From JAFGGG01 sp964634205 (lineage in GTDB: Bacteria > Spirochaetota > Spirochaetia > SZUA-6 > RPPD01), in the NCBI GenBank assembly GCA_964634205.1, contig CAZWKE010000007.1:1-64000 (forward strand): a stretch of 64,000 nt of DNA, read 5' to 3'. A program made the position numbers and the translations under genes. This document shows, in pieces, positions 8,584-16,588 of this stretch. Below the pieces are notes generated by a model that was given only the letters and a program-made list of their open reading frames with translations, did no database searches and was not told where the DNA came from. Positions within the stretch are counted from its first letter, which is position 1. The number at the start of each line of letters is the position of its first letter.

Positions 8584-10014
8584 TTATCGCTCCACTCGTT
8601 GTATTAAACAATGTAACACATTTTTATCTAAATTATCTTTCATTGCAACACCTATTCTAAAGAAGTTGTTTACACCAAACGGTGTTCCGATTATCACCAC
8701 TACCCCCATTTCATCGACCAGTAATGGGATAAAATCCCTGTCCGCGGGAGGGATTTTCCGTTCATTAAACAGTTTCTTCAGCTTTTTATGTCCCCAACCG
8801 AAATCAATGCAGTCCCCCGGTCTGCGTGTCCTTAGAATCAATGGCTGGTTTATTTTTTCGGCTGTTAAAGAAAAATCCCGTTCCTTCTTTGCATCCGTCG
8901 TTACTACAAACCTGTAGTATTCTTCTTTAGTTTCTATAATATATTCATTGTCCGGCTTTACTTCTATAACATAATCTTTTTTTACCGGTACGACAACATC
9001 TCTTTCCAAAAAAAGCATCTGATCTTTAATATATACGATTAATCCGAAACCGCATAACTTTGTCTTTTGTGTCCCCGGACCGGCTGTTTTCAATAACGGT
9101 TGTAAAAATCGGAACGGTATCCGAGCTTTATCGTGGTCACTATTCTTTTTGCCTATCTCATCGATGCGGTTATAAAGTGAGTACAGGCGAATAATGGGCG
9201 GAGAGTGGAAAAACGCTTCTTCCGGTATGCAGAATCCGTTTTCCGTCCGCTTCCATACCAGATACTCCGCGGCCTGCTTTTGGATAAACTCATCGGCGTA
9301 ATCGTTTTTTACCCTGAAACTTGAAAGCGCCCGCCCAAACCCCGGGAACACCTCTTTGATAAGCGGAATAAGACGGTGCCGTATTCTATTGCGCAGGAAA
9401 CGCATGTCGGTATTGCTTGAATCATGGATAAAGACGGCCTTTCTGGCCGCAAGGTATACCAATATTTCACTACGCGAGCAGGAGAGTAACGGCCGGATAA
9501 TGGTGCCTCTTATAGCCTTTATTCCGCGTAATCCCGGCGGTCCCGAACCCTGAAAAAACCGCATGATCAGGGTTTCCGCCTGGTCGTCCGCATTATGTCC
9601 GAGAGCGATGTAGTCACCTTTCCGTTGTTTGAGCAATCCGGCCAAGAACGTGTATCGTTTGCGACGGGCAACGTCCTCCAGGCTGCGTTTCCGTTTGCGT
9701 GCCTCAGCTTCCAGAAATCCGGGCGGGATATTCCCGATAAGAAGCTCCACCCGGAGAGCGGCGGTTACCTTTTTCAGTGTTGCCGTTTCCCTGTCCAATT
9801 CGGACTCACTGCGCAGTCCGTGATTAAGGTAGGCGCAGCACAGATCAAATAAAAACTCATGCTTTATACTGTGCAGACTGTAAAGCAGGGCCGTTGAGTC
9901 CGGACCGCCGGAATACGCGATGATGATTCGGCTGTTTCCCGGGATTTTCAAGTCACGAAAAAAGGCCCGTACTTTATCGGTAAATGCCTGTTCAGGATTT
10001 GCGGTTAAGGACAT
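8584..10014 (-). CDS. tilS: tRNA(Ile)-lysidine synthase TilS
   Basis: A 476-residue enzyme that converts C34 of the CAU anticodon tRNA-Ile to lysidine using ATP and lysine, changing Met to Ile decoding. The N-terminal PP-loop SGGPDS lies at 35-40, followed by LGHNADDQAETLIMR typical of the family, and a C-terminal TilS domain with RRPGDCIDFG and KKLKKLFNERKIPP. The gene overlaps the end of pth by 23 nt and is followed by ftsH after 1 nt, so translation is probably coupled. Length is normal for the long, two-domain type. Confidence 0.95.
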   Translation of the reverse strand: MSLTANPEQAFTDKVRAFFRDLKIPGNSRIIIAYSGGPDSTALLYSLHSIKHEFLFDLCCAYLNHGLRSESELDRETATLKKVTAALRVELLIGNIPPGFLEAEARKRKRSLEDVARRKRYTFLAGLLKQRKGDYIALGHNADDQAETLIMRFFQGSGPPGLRGIKAIRGTIIRPLLSCSRSEILVYLAARKAVFIHDSSNTDMRFLRNRIRHRLIPLIKEVFPGFGRALSSFRVKNDYADEFIQKQAAEYLVWKRTENGFCIPEEAFFHSPPIIRLYSLYNRIDEIGKKNSDHDKARIPFRFLQPLLKTAGPGTQKTKLCGFGLIVYIKDQMLFLERDVVVPVKKDYVIEVKPDNEYIIETKEEYYRFVVTTDAKKERDFSLTAEKINQPLILRTRRPGDCIDFGWGHKKLKKLFNERKIPPADRDFIPLLVDEMGVVVIIGTPFGVNNFFRIGVAMKDNLDKNVLHCLIQRVER

Positions 10015-10567
10015 TCATCACCTTTTGCGGGGGTTCTCTTAAAAGCAATAAAACAGCTTCGGCCGCTTTTTCTATTGAGCTGTCAATCAGGCGACGTTCA
10101 TTCTCCGGAGGCTCACTTAAGACAAAATTACTGACCTGGGATTTATACCGTGGGCGTCCTATACCAACGGCAATACACAACAGCGATGGACTTTTCAGAT
10201 GCGAAAAAACCGATTCCAGTCCGTTATGTCCGGCCGTGGTCCGTTGGTTTTTCAGTTTACAGCTTCCCGGCTCAAGATCAAGATTGTCATATACCAGTAC
10301 AAGGTTCTGAGGGGTTGCTTTTGTTTTTTTAAGCACGGACCTTACGATCTCTCCGGATTTATTCATAAACGTCAGGGGTTTCACCAAACAAATATCTTTC
10401 CCCTTGTGTCTTCCCCTGCCGAAAAGATAACCACTGGAGAGAAACGGTTTGCTTATTTTTATGTTAAGCAGTCCGGCGATCGTATCAACCGTACGAAAAC
10501 CCGCATTATGCCGGGTATACTGATAGTTACTTCCCGGATTACCAAGTCCGATAACAACAAGCGGCAG
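9992..10567 (-). CDS. pth: Peptidyl-tRNA hydrolase with a CTG start codon
   Basis: Hydrolyses the ester bond of peptidyl-tRNA released from ribosomes. The in-frame ATG at 10387 would give only 131 residues and lose the active site. Reading upstream in frame gives the family N-terminus with VIGLGNPG and TRHNAG, preceded by CTG at 10567-10565 and, immediately before it, an in-frame TAA. GGAGG (10580-10576) stands 8 nt before the CTG. With this start the protein is 191 residues and the catalytic His is H20, the same number as in Escherichia coli Pth. No ATG, GTG or TTG occurs in frame between the TAA and the conserved motif. It lies just after rplY in the same frame, separated by two TAA codons. 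Confidence 0.9.
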   Translation of the reverse strand: MPLVVIGLGNPGSNYQYTRHNAGFRTVDTIAGLLNIKISKPFLSSGYLFGRGRHKGKDICLVKPLTFMNKSGEIVRSVLKKTKATPQNLVLVYDNLDLEPGSCKLKNQRTTAGHNGLESVFSHLKSPSLLCIAVGIGRPRYKSQVSNFVLSEPPENERRLIDSSIEKAAEAVLLLLREPPQKVMNVLNRKS

Positions 10568-10570
10568 TTA

Positions 10571-11212
10571 TTATTCCTCCGTTGTTTCCTGTGCTTTTTC
10601 TTCTTCTGCTGCGGCTTCTTCTTCTCCGGAGACCAAGGCTTCTTCTTCTACTTCTTCCTCCACAACAGCCTTTACCTCTACCAGACAGACTACCTGATCA
10701 AGAGAACTCAACATTTTTACCCCTTCCATGGGAGGAAGGTCCTTGACGTGGATGGAATGGTGTGCCTGCAATTCCGAAACATCAATCTGAATGGAATCCG
10801 GCAGGTCTTTGGGAAGGCATTCAACCTCGACCTCATGCAGCAGATGCTCTAACATACCGCCTTCTTTTACCCCGATGGCTGTTCCATGTAAATGAATGGG
10901 GACGTGTGTCCGTAAGAGTTTGCCCTTTTCAATTTCATAAAAATCAATGTGGGTAATCTTCCCCTTTAATATGTCCTCCTGAAAATCTTTGATAAGTACA
11001 TCGAACTTTTTACTGCCCATGTCCAGATTAATGATCACGTTTTCAGGCATATCTTTGAATTTTGAGACAAACTCATGCTCATCCAAAGAAATGGAAACCG
11101 GTTTGTTATGACCATAAATTATCGCGGGGATCTGACCGGTACGACGTAATTTTCGGTTCAAGCTTTTTGATTTTGCGGTTCTGTCCAGAACGGCGATTGT
11201 TTTTTTATCCAT
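10571..11212 (-). CDS. rplY: 50S ribosomal protein bL25, long (Ctc/TL5) form
   Basis: A 213-residue 5S rRNA-binding protein. The N-terminal half is the L25 beta-barrel (RKLRRTGQIPAIIYG) and the middle is the TL5-type C-terminal domain. The last 35 residues are very rich in Glu and Ala (EEEVEEEALV and following), an acidic tail common in long L25 forms. An AAGGAG site precedes the ATG. It is preceded by tRNA-Gln with no terminator between, and followed by pth. The gene stops with TAATAA. Confidence 0.96.
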   Translation of the reverse strand: MDKKTIAVLDRTAKSKSLNRKLRRTGQIPAIIYGHNKPVSISLDEHEFVSKFKDMPENVIINLDMGSKKFDVLIKDFQEDILKGKITHIDFYEIEKGKLLRTHVPIHLHGTAIGVKEGGMLEHLLHEVEVECLPKDLPDSIQIDVSELQAHHSIHVKDLPPMEGVKMLSSLDQVVCLVEVKAVVEEEVEEEALVSGEEEAAAEEEKAQETTEE

Positions 11213-11245
11213 AATTAAAAACTCCTTATTATGCGAAATTGTTAG

Positions 11246-11317
11246 CTGGGACGGCAGGATTCGAACCTGCGTATCCCGGTACCAAAAACCGGTGGCTTAC
11301 CGCTTGCCGACGTCCCA
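11246..11317 (-). tRNA. tRNA-Gln (UUG)
   Basis: A 72-nt cloverleaf. The acceptor TGGGACG pairs with CGTCCCA, the D stem is GGC/GCC, the anticodon stem is CCGGT/ACCGG with loop TTTTGGT giving anticodon TTG, and the T arm is GCAGG-TTCGAAT-CCTGC. CCA is not encoded. It stands at the head of the rplY-pth-tilS-ftsH unit. Confidence 0.96.
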
Positions 11318-11338
11318 GGGTAATTTTTTTAAGCCCGT

Positions 11339-11367
11339 ATTATATAAAAAAGCCATTACTTAATCAA
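11339..11367 (-). promoter_or_regulatory. Putative sigma-70 promoter of tRNA-Gln and rplY operon
   Basis: Minus strand TTGATT (11367-11362) and a perfect TATAAT (11344-11339) with 17-nt spacing. The -35 box lies inside the last codons of ispE. Predicted start near 11332, 15 nt before the mature tRNA. Confidence 0.65.
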
Positions 11368-12259
11368 TAGGTGAAATCACCGGAAGTCGTGTCAGCGAAG
11401 TGACCGTAAAAACTGCCGGATAAGTTTTCCTGATGAGTTGACTGATTTCCCGTGTTTCTCTTTCCCGTGGAAACACGGCAAAAAAAGCCGAACCGCTTCC
11501 CGACAATCCCGCAAATGCTGCGCCCCTCTGTTTCAGTGTTTCCATGAGCGTGTGTGTTTCAGGGTGGTTCTGTAAAACCAGGGGAAGAAATGAGTTGGAA
11601 AAAGACCACTTGTCTACCGACTGTGTGGTATAGATATCAATCAGGTCCTCTTTCCGTATTCTGTATTCCGGTTTTTCGTGGATTTCCGTGTCATACAGTT
11701 CGTATGCGGATGCTGTGTTCACCCTGAATTCCGGTACAATAACCAGATATTTTACATCCTGTCTGGTCGCAATGGGGGAAATGTATTCACCCCTCCCTGT
11801 TACCAACGCCGTAGGCCCAACCAAAAAAAAGCCTACATCACTGCCGAGTTTCATCCCGAGTTCACGTAGTTCATCCGCAGACAGCGGCCCGCTATAAATC
11901 CGGTTCAAAGCGCGCAATATCGCCGCCGCGTTGCTTGAACCACCGGCCAAACCAGCGCCCGGCGGAATATTCTTTGTGGCGTGTACGTGTATCTCTCCCC
12001 GTATGCCGGTGGCATGTTGAAACAAGGCGGCGGCCTTGTACACAAGGTTTTCCGCCGGCGGTATCCCGCCGAATCCGTAAAGTGCTATCTTGCGCAGGCC
12101 GTCAATACAGGTCACTGCGAGCTCATCATACAGGGAAACCATTTGGAAAATGGAGACGATGTCATGATACCCGTCAGCGCGTTTTCCGGCTATTTCGAGA
12201 TGGATATTAATTTTGGCCGGTGCCTTTACCGAAACGGAACCACAGGTCCTATTCAACAT
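11360..12259 (-). CDS. ispE: 4-diphosphocytidyl-2-C-methyl-D-erythritol kinase IspE
   Basis: A 299-residue GHMP kinase that phosphorylates CDP-ME in the MEP pathway of isoprenoid precursor synthesis. It has the N-terminal KAPAKINIHL with K16 and the ATP-binding glycine-rich motif PPGAGLAGGSSNAAA at 99-113, plus the C-terminal LSGSGSAFFAVF. It overlaps the end of nadB by 11 nt, so it is the last gene of the nad operon. No metabolic reason for the linkage is evident. Confidence 0.96.
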   Translation of the reverse strand: MLNRTCGSVSVKAPAKINIHLEIAGKRADGYHDIVSIFQMVSLYDELAVTCIDGLRKIALYGFGGIPPAENLVYKAAALFQHATGIRGEIHVHATKNIPPGAGLAGGSSNAAAILRALNRIYSGPLSADELRELGMKLGSDVGFFLVGPTALVTGRGEYISPIATRQDVKYLVIVPEFRVNTASAYELYDTEIHEKPEYRIRKEDLIDIYTTQSVDKWSFSNSFLPLVLQNHPETHTLMETLKQRGAAFAGLSGSGSAFFAVFPRERETREISQLIRKTYPAVFTVTSLTRLPVISPID

Positions 12260-13823
12260 AATGACAACCGCGTGAGCTTTTGTTGGTTACCGCCGCGCGT
12301 ACAATCAGTGTGGCGGTCAGCACGCTGTTTCGCAGCTCAATAATCCGGCGGGTGATCTTTGCCTGGCGGTAAAAGCGTTCAATGCGGTGGCTGAGATAAT
12401 TCAGATCGGAAAGAGCCCTGCCGAGGCGTTTGCGGTTGCGGACAATACCAGCATAGTTCCACATGGTATTACGGATGTTCAGGATATCCTGGTGAATAAG
12501 CACCGGGTCAAACTCTTCTTCCGGAGAGGGAAACATCCAGTCCGGAATATTATCTTTCAGACCACCTGTGACGAACTGCGGCTGCGCAGAAATATCCAGA
12601 CCGGCCTTGTATCCGAAAAACAAACCCTCCAGCAGGGAAACGGAGGCCAACCGGTTTGCCCCGTGGACACCGATGCAGGCGTTTTCACCTACCGCATACA
12701 GCCCCGGAATTGACGTTCTGCAGGCAAGGTCCACTTTTATGCCCCCGCAAAAATAGTGGGCCGCGGGGACCACCGGAATGGGCTCTCGTGTGATGTTGAT
12801 TCCAACCTGTTTGCACTGTGTATAAATACTGGGGAAACGTTTTTTAATATTGACGTCCTTCATCAGGCGGGTGTCCAGCAGTACGTAATCACTGTCGGTT
12901 TCTTCCATTTCAATAAATATAGCCCGTGAAACCTCATCACGGGGGGCAAGGTCCTTGGCCACCGGGTTATATTTGGCCAGAAAGTACTCGCCGTACTTGT
13001 TCATTAATCGGGCGCCTTCACCCCTTAACGACTCGGAAATGAGAAAGCGTTTGACCTCACGGTGATAGAGAACGGTCGGGTGAAACTGGATGTATTCGGC
13101 GTTGATAATCTCCGCCCCGATCCTGTACGCCATGGCCACCCCGTCACCGGTCGCGCTGGTGGTATTGGAGGTGTGCAGAAACAGGTTGCCCACGCCGCCG
13201 GTGGCCAGGACCACCGCCGCGGCAAAGAAAATACAGACTTCATTGGCTGATTCGTTGAAAACATAGGCACCGATGACCCTGGTCGGCTTATAACGCTCCT
13301 GGAAGTCCAGGGAGTTGTGGCTGTTGGTAATAAGCTCCAGGACACAGTGATTTGAGAAAAAGCGGATGTTTTTATATTTTTTTGCGTGGGCAAGCAGTTC
13401 CCGTTCTATAACCAGGCCGGTCTTGTCTTTAACGTGTATAATGCGCCGTAGCGAATGCGCGGCCTCCTGCGTAAAATCAAGCGAACCGTCGCCCGCATGG
13501 CAGAAGGGCACACCGACCTCATTTATGAGGAAATCCTTGACCAGGGCCGGGCTTTCCGTTGCCAGTAATTCAACCGCCTTTTTATAGTTGATATGGTCAC
13601 CGGCGGCAAGAATGTCCTTTTGTAATAGCTCGGGTGAATCCCCTGCACCTGCATACACAATCCCTCCCTGTGCGTAATGGGTGTTGCATTCATCCAGTTC
13701 GGCCTCTTTTGAAAGGACGGCAACCGAAAGCCCGTGTTTGGCGGCCGTAATGGCGGTGGTCAGGCCGCTGATGCCGCTTCCGATGATCAGTACCTGGTAC
13801 TCAATTTTCCGGTGGTTATTCAT
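12249..13823 (-). CDS. nadB: L-aspartate oxidase NadB
   Basis: A 524-residue FAD enzyme that oxidises aspartate to iminoaspartate, the first step of de novo NAD synthesis. It shows the FAD-binding GSGISG at 15-20, the THYAQGGI segment, AAHSLRRIIH, the catalytic region QFHPTVLYH and GANRLASVSLLEGL near the FAD site. It overlaps nadA by 8 nt. Cytoplasmic, and expected to pass its unstable product to NadA. Confidence 0.97.
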   Translation of the reverse strand: MNNHRKIEYQVLIIGSGISGLTTAITAAKHGLSVAVLSKEAELDECNTHYAQGGIVYAGAGDSPELLQKDILAAGDHINYKKAVELLATESPALVKDFLINEVGVPFCHAGDGSLDFTQEAAHSLRRIIHVKDKTGLVIERELLAHAKKYKNIRFFSNHCVLELITNSHNSLDFQERYKPTRVIGAYVFNESANEVCIFFAAAVVLATGGVGNLFLHTSNTTSATGDGVAMAYRIGAEIINAEYIQFHPTVLYHREVKRFLISESLRGEGARLMNKYGEYFLAKYNPVAKDLAPRDEVSRAIFIEMEETDSDYVLLDTRLMKDVNIKKRFPSIYTQCKQVGINITREPIPVVPAAHYFCGGIKVDLACRTSIPGLYAVGENACIGVHGANRLASVSLLEGLFFGYKAGLDISAQPQFVTGGLKDNIPDWMFPSPEEEFDPVLIHQDILNIRNTMWNYAGIVRNRKRLGRALSDLNYLSHRIERFYRQAKITRRIIELRNSVLTATLIVRAAVTNKSSRGCHYVE

Positions 13824-14859
13824 GTACTGCTTCTTTGCCCTCGCTGATGTTTATCATATTCTGTAATGCCCGGTGTGCATTATTGCGGATATCCGGTATT
13901 ATATCAATTTCATGAGTGGATTTTTCTGTTTCGATCTCCCGGACCGTTTGGTAAACATTCTGCAGGTTGGTTTTTGCCATATTACCGCAGAGTGATTTTT
14001 TTAATGGAAAAACCGTAATATCGCTGCGCAGATGCGCCAGGCGCTCGACAAAGTGCAATTCAGTGCCCACAAACAAAACATCTCCCGCCTCAGCGGCTTT
14101 CACCTGCTCCATAATTTGTGATGTGGAACCTGAAAAATCCGCGGCGGTCACCACTTCCGGGATACATTCGGGATGAACAAGAATCTTTGCGTATGGATAA
14201 TTGGCCTTGGCTTTCATGATATCGAACAGAGAAAAGTTGGTGTGCACATGGCAATACCCGTCCCAGGTGATAAAGCGGGTCTTGTCCGGTGTATCGGGTA
14301 GAGGCTCATTCGCATGATAACTGAACAGTTCCGCAGCGCGGATTCCCAACGAGGCTGCGACATTTTTACCAAGATTCGCATCGGGAAGGAAAAATATCTT
14401 TTTCCCCTGTTTCAGAAAATAATCACAGATACGGGCCGCGTTCGATGAGGTACAGGCCGAACCATTATTGGTTCCCACGGCTGCTTTCACTTCGGCGGTG
14501 GAGTTTACATAGACAATCGGAACAAGTGAGTCTCCCATCAGTGACTTCAGATGTGAAAAATGCGTGTGAAACAGTTCTACATCGATCATATCAGCCATTG
14601 GACAGCCGGCTTGGAACACGGGCAGATAGACATGCTGGTCTCCCCTGGCTAAAATACGGGCACTTTCCGCCATAAAATAAACCCCGCACAGGACAATATA
14701 TTTTGCCGATGTTCTTGCTGCCTGTACCGCCAATTTATAAGAGTCACCGACGAGATCAGCCTGTTCTACCACCTCATCCTTCTGATAATAATGGGCCATA
14801 ATAAGCAGTTTTTGTCCCAGTTCTTGTTTTATCCGTTCAAGTTCTTGGGTAGTTTTCAT
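13816..14859 (-). CDS. nadA: Quinolinate synthase NadA
   Basis: A 347-residue [4Fe-4S] enzyme that condenses iminoaspartate with dihydroxyacetone phosphate. The three cluster cysteines can be seen as C86 (AGCPMAD), C232 (VHPEC) and C291 (SLCGNMA). Other family segments are MAHYYQ, GVYFMAESA and PDANLG. It overlaps nadC by 4 nt (ATGA) and nadB by 8 nt, so translation is coupled across the three genes. Oxygen sensitivity of the cluster is a family property. Confidence 0.97.
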   Translation of the reverse strand: MKTTQELERIKQELGQKLLIMAHYYQKDEVVEQADLVGDSYKLAVQAARTSAKYIVLCGVYFMAESARILARGDQHVYLPVFQAGCPMADMIDVELFHTHFSHLKSLMGDSLVPIVYVNSTAEVKAAVGTNNGSACTSSNAARICDYFLKQGKKIFFLPDANLGKNVAASLGIRAAELFSYHANEPLPDTPDKTRFITWDGYCHVHTNFSLFDIMKAKANYPYAKILVHPECIPEVVTAADFSGSTSQIMEQVKAAEAGDVLFVGTELHFVERLAHLRSDITVFPLKKSLCGNMAKTNLQNVYQTVREIETEKSTHEIDIIPDIRNNAHRALQNMINISEGKEAVHE

Positions 14860-15716
14860 GTTGGTTCCCGTTGTTCGTGTTCTATTTCGATCTGTAATGA
14901 AAAATCAAACGCTTTTACCGAATGGGTCAGCATACCTACCGAAATATAATCTACCCCCGTGGGGCTTATCTCCCGGATTTGCTGCAAGTCCATATTTCCT
15001 GAGGCTTCAAGCTGTAACGAACCCGCTGCGAGGGCGACGGCCTGCTTTATGAGGTCCGTATCCATGTTATCCAGCATGAGGATGTCGACCTTCTGGGTCA
15101 AAGCCTGTTTTACTTCGTCCAGATTACGGCATTCGACCTCAATTTTATAGCGTGAACCCCATTTCCGCCTTGTTAATTTTACCGCCTCGGCAATCGAACC
15201 GACAGCATCGATATGATTATCTTTGATCAGTATCATGTCATACAGCCCCATGCGGTGGTTACTCCCCCCACCCGTCTTTACGGCGTACTTGGACAGTTGA
15301 CGATACCCGGGCATGGTCTTCCGTGTATCCAGGATGATTGCCCTGCCTCCTTCCATGGCGGCGCTGACCGCTTTGTGTGTCTGCGTGGCTATCCCGGAGA
15401 GAAAACTTAAGAAATTAAGCGCGGTTCGCTCCGCCCCCAGGACCGACCGGGCTTTCCCCTGAAGAGAAGCAATGTGTTCACCCACGGCGATTACTTCTCC
15501 GTCGTTGCGATGGAATCGCACTTCCGTATTCTTGTCGAAATAGCGAAACGTCTGTGCAAAGGCGCTTCGGCCTGCCAGAATCCCCGTATCCTTACTAATC
15601 AGACGGGCACTGCAGCGCTCATTGTCAAAGAGAGCGGCGGTGGTAATATCCCCATTTTCTCCGAAGTCTTCATGCACGGCAAGCTCAAGCAGTGCCTCCA
15701 GTTCATGATTTTGCAT
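14856..15716 (-). CDS. nadC: Nicotinate-nucleotide pyrophosphorylase (quinolinate phosphoribosyltransferase) NadC
   Basis: About 286 residues. Converts quinolinate and PRPP to nicotinate mononucleotide, CO2 and PPi. Family motifs include EDFGENGDITT, ILDTRKTMPGYR, GGGSNHRMGLYD, IEVECRNLDE and the C-terminal LEASGNMDL. Two ATGs are possible, at 15722 and 15716. The second is preferred because a promoter -10 box ends one nt before the first, which puts the expected transcript start on the A of the second ATG. No ribosome site precedes either. First gene of nadC-nadA-nadB-ispE. Confidence 0.95.
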   Translation of the reverse strand: MQNHELEALLELAVHEDFGENGDITTAALFDNERCSARLISKDTGILAGRSAFAQTFRYFDKNTEVRFHRNDGEVIAVGEHIASLQGKARSVLGAERTALNFLSFLSGIATQTHKAVSAAMEGGRAIILDTRKTMPGYRQLSKYAVKTGGGSNHRMGLYDMILIKDNHIDAVGSIAEAVKLTRRKWGSRYKIEVECRNLDEVKQALTQKVDILMLDNMDTDLIKQAVALAAGSLQLEASGNMDLQQIREISPTGVDYISVGMLTHSVKAFDFSLQIEIEHEQREPT

Positions 15717-15722
15717 AGGCAT

Positions 15723-15751
15723 ATGATAAATAAATGTATTAGGGATGGCAA
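15723..15751 (-). promoter_or_regulatory. Putative sigma-70 promoter of the nad operon, predicting a leaderless mRNA
   Basis: Minus strand TTGCCA (15751-15746), 17-nt spacer, TATCAT (15728-15723); each box matches five of six consensus positions. The seventh base after the -10 is the A of the ATG at 15716, so nadC is probably translated from a leaderless message. No known NAD-regulator operator was recognised. Confidence 0.6.
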
Positions 15752-15795
15752 GTGGTTTACCAAAATAAGAAAATGTAAAAAATTAGCAAAAATAG

Positions 15796-15825
15796 TTGAC
15801 AATTTAGTTCCCTACAGCTTAGATT
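15796..15825 (+). promoter_or_regulatory. Putative sigma-70 promoter of the acidic-protein gene
   Basis: Plus strand consensus TTGACA (15796-15801) with TAGATT (15820-15825) 18 nt downstream. It lies back to back with the nadC promoter and gives a leader of about 55 nt ending in a GGAGGGG ribosome site. Confidence 0.6.
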
Positions 15826-15887
15826 GGAAGTGTGATAAACGCTTGTTTTCAAGGATAAAAATCTTTTGGAGGGGAAAGGGATAGGTT

Positions 15888-16232
15888 ATGTTTTTTTCAA
15901 ATCATAATGGCGAAAACACAACGGAGTTAGATGAAATATTCTTAATGAATCTTGATGATGATTATGATGATGAAGAGTACTATGATGATAATTTTGATGA
16001 GTATGAAGACGAGTTTGATGATGAATACGAAGAACTGGATGAAACGGATGATGATGATTATGAAGAGAGTTACGAAGAGATTGACAATGACATTGATGAA
16101 GATATAGAAGATGATCTGGATGAAGATTTAGATGAAGACGAATTGACGGATGATTATGAAGAGGATGATTATCTTGAAGATGAAGATTACGATGTCGATG
16201 ATGATGTGGATTACGATGATTATCCTGAATGA
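15888..16232 (+). CDS. Extremely acidic protein of unknown function
   Basis: A 114-residue protein in which 66 residues are Asp or Glu (58 percent) and there is not a single Lys or Arg; one His occurs at position 6. Tyr is also frequent. The first 25 residues (MFFSNHNGEN...EIFLMNL) are the only non-acidic stretch. It has its own promoter and a GGAGGGG site (15868-15874), stands alone on the plus strand and overlaps the end of rsfS by 13 nt in a convergent arrangement. It is probably disordered. DNA or RNA mimicry, cation or basic-protein binding are possible; it lacks the HARE domain of the RNA polymerase delta subunit. Function unknown. Confidence 0.75.
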   Translation: MFFSNHNGENTTELDEIFLMNLDDDYDDEEYYDDNFDEYEDEFDDEYEELDETDDDDYEESYEEIDNDIDEDIEDDLDEDLDEDELTDDYEEDDYLEDEDYDVDDDVDYDDYPE

Positions 16233-16588
16233 TAAACAACCGTGCTGTTGAACCAGAGTTTTTCCAGCTCATAGAACTGCCGTTGTTCCGCTCCCATTAA
16301 ATGAATTATGAACACACCAAAATCAAGCAGTACCCAACCGCTTTCAAATGCGGATCGTTGGTTGTGAAATGCAGTAATACCCTTTGCGCTGACAAGTTGT
16401 GTTATCTCCCGGTAGAGTGTGGCAAGATGTCTGCTGCTTCTCACGGTGCTGATGATAAAATAATCGGTCCAACTGCACACTTCGGCCACGTCAAGGACAA
16501 GCGTCTTTTCCGCTTTATGATCTTCAAGCAGACGGGCAATCTCAAGCACTACATCGCGTAAAGTGGAATTACTTGCAGTATCGGCCAT
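16220..16588 (-). CDS. rsfS: Ribosome silencing factor RsfS
   Basis: A 122-residue member of the Iojap family, which binds uL14 on the large subunit and blocks subunit joining in starvation. Family features are the VLDVAEVCSWTDYFIISTVRSSRHL core and GWVLLDFGVFIIHLM. The ATG at 16588 with AAGGG 6 nt upstream is preferred over a TTG one codon earlier. It overlaps the LCP gene by 20 nt and closes the rplU-obg operon; its 3' end overlaps the convergent acidic-protein gene. Confidence 0.95.
   Translation of the reverse strand: MADTASNSTLRDVVLEIARLLEDHKAEKTLVLDVAEVCSWTDYFIISTVRSSRHLATLYREITQLVSAKGITAFHNQRSAFESGWVLLDFGVFIIHLMGAEQRQFYELEKLWFNSTVVYHSG

Noticed and set aside
9992..10387. pth starting at the ATG at 10387
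   Set aside because: It would drop the first 60 residues with the catalytic His and substrate-binding Asn, all of which are intact upstream in the same frame.
15886..16272. A minus-strand frame rich in His, Leu and Asn
   Set aside because: It is the complement of the GAT/GAA-rich acidic gene, has no ribosome site and its composition follows from the codons on the other strand.
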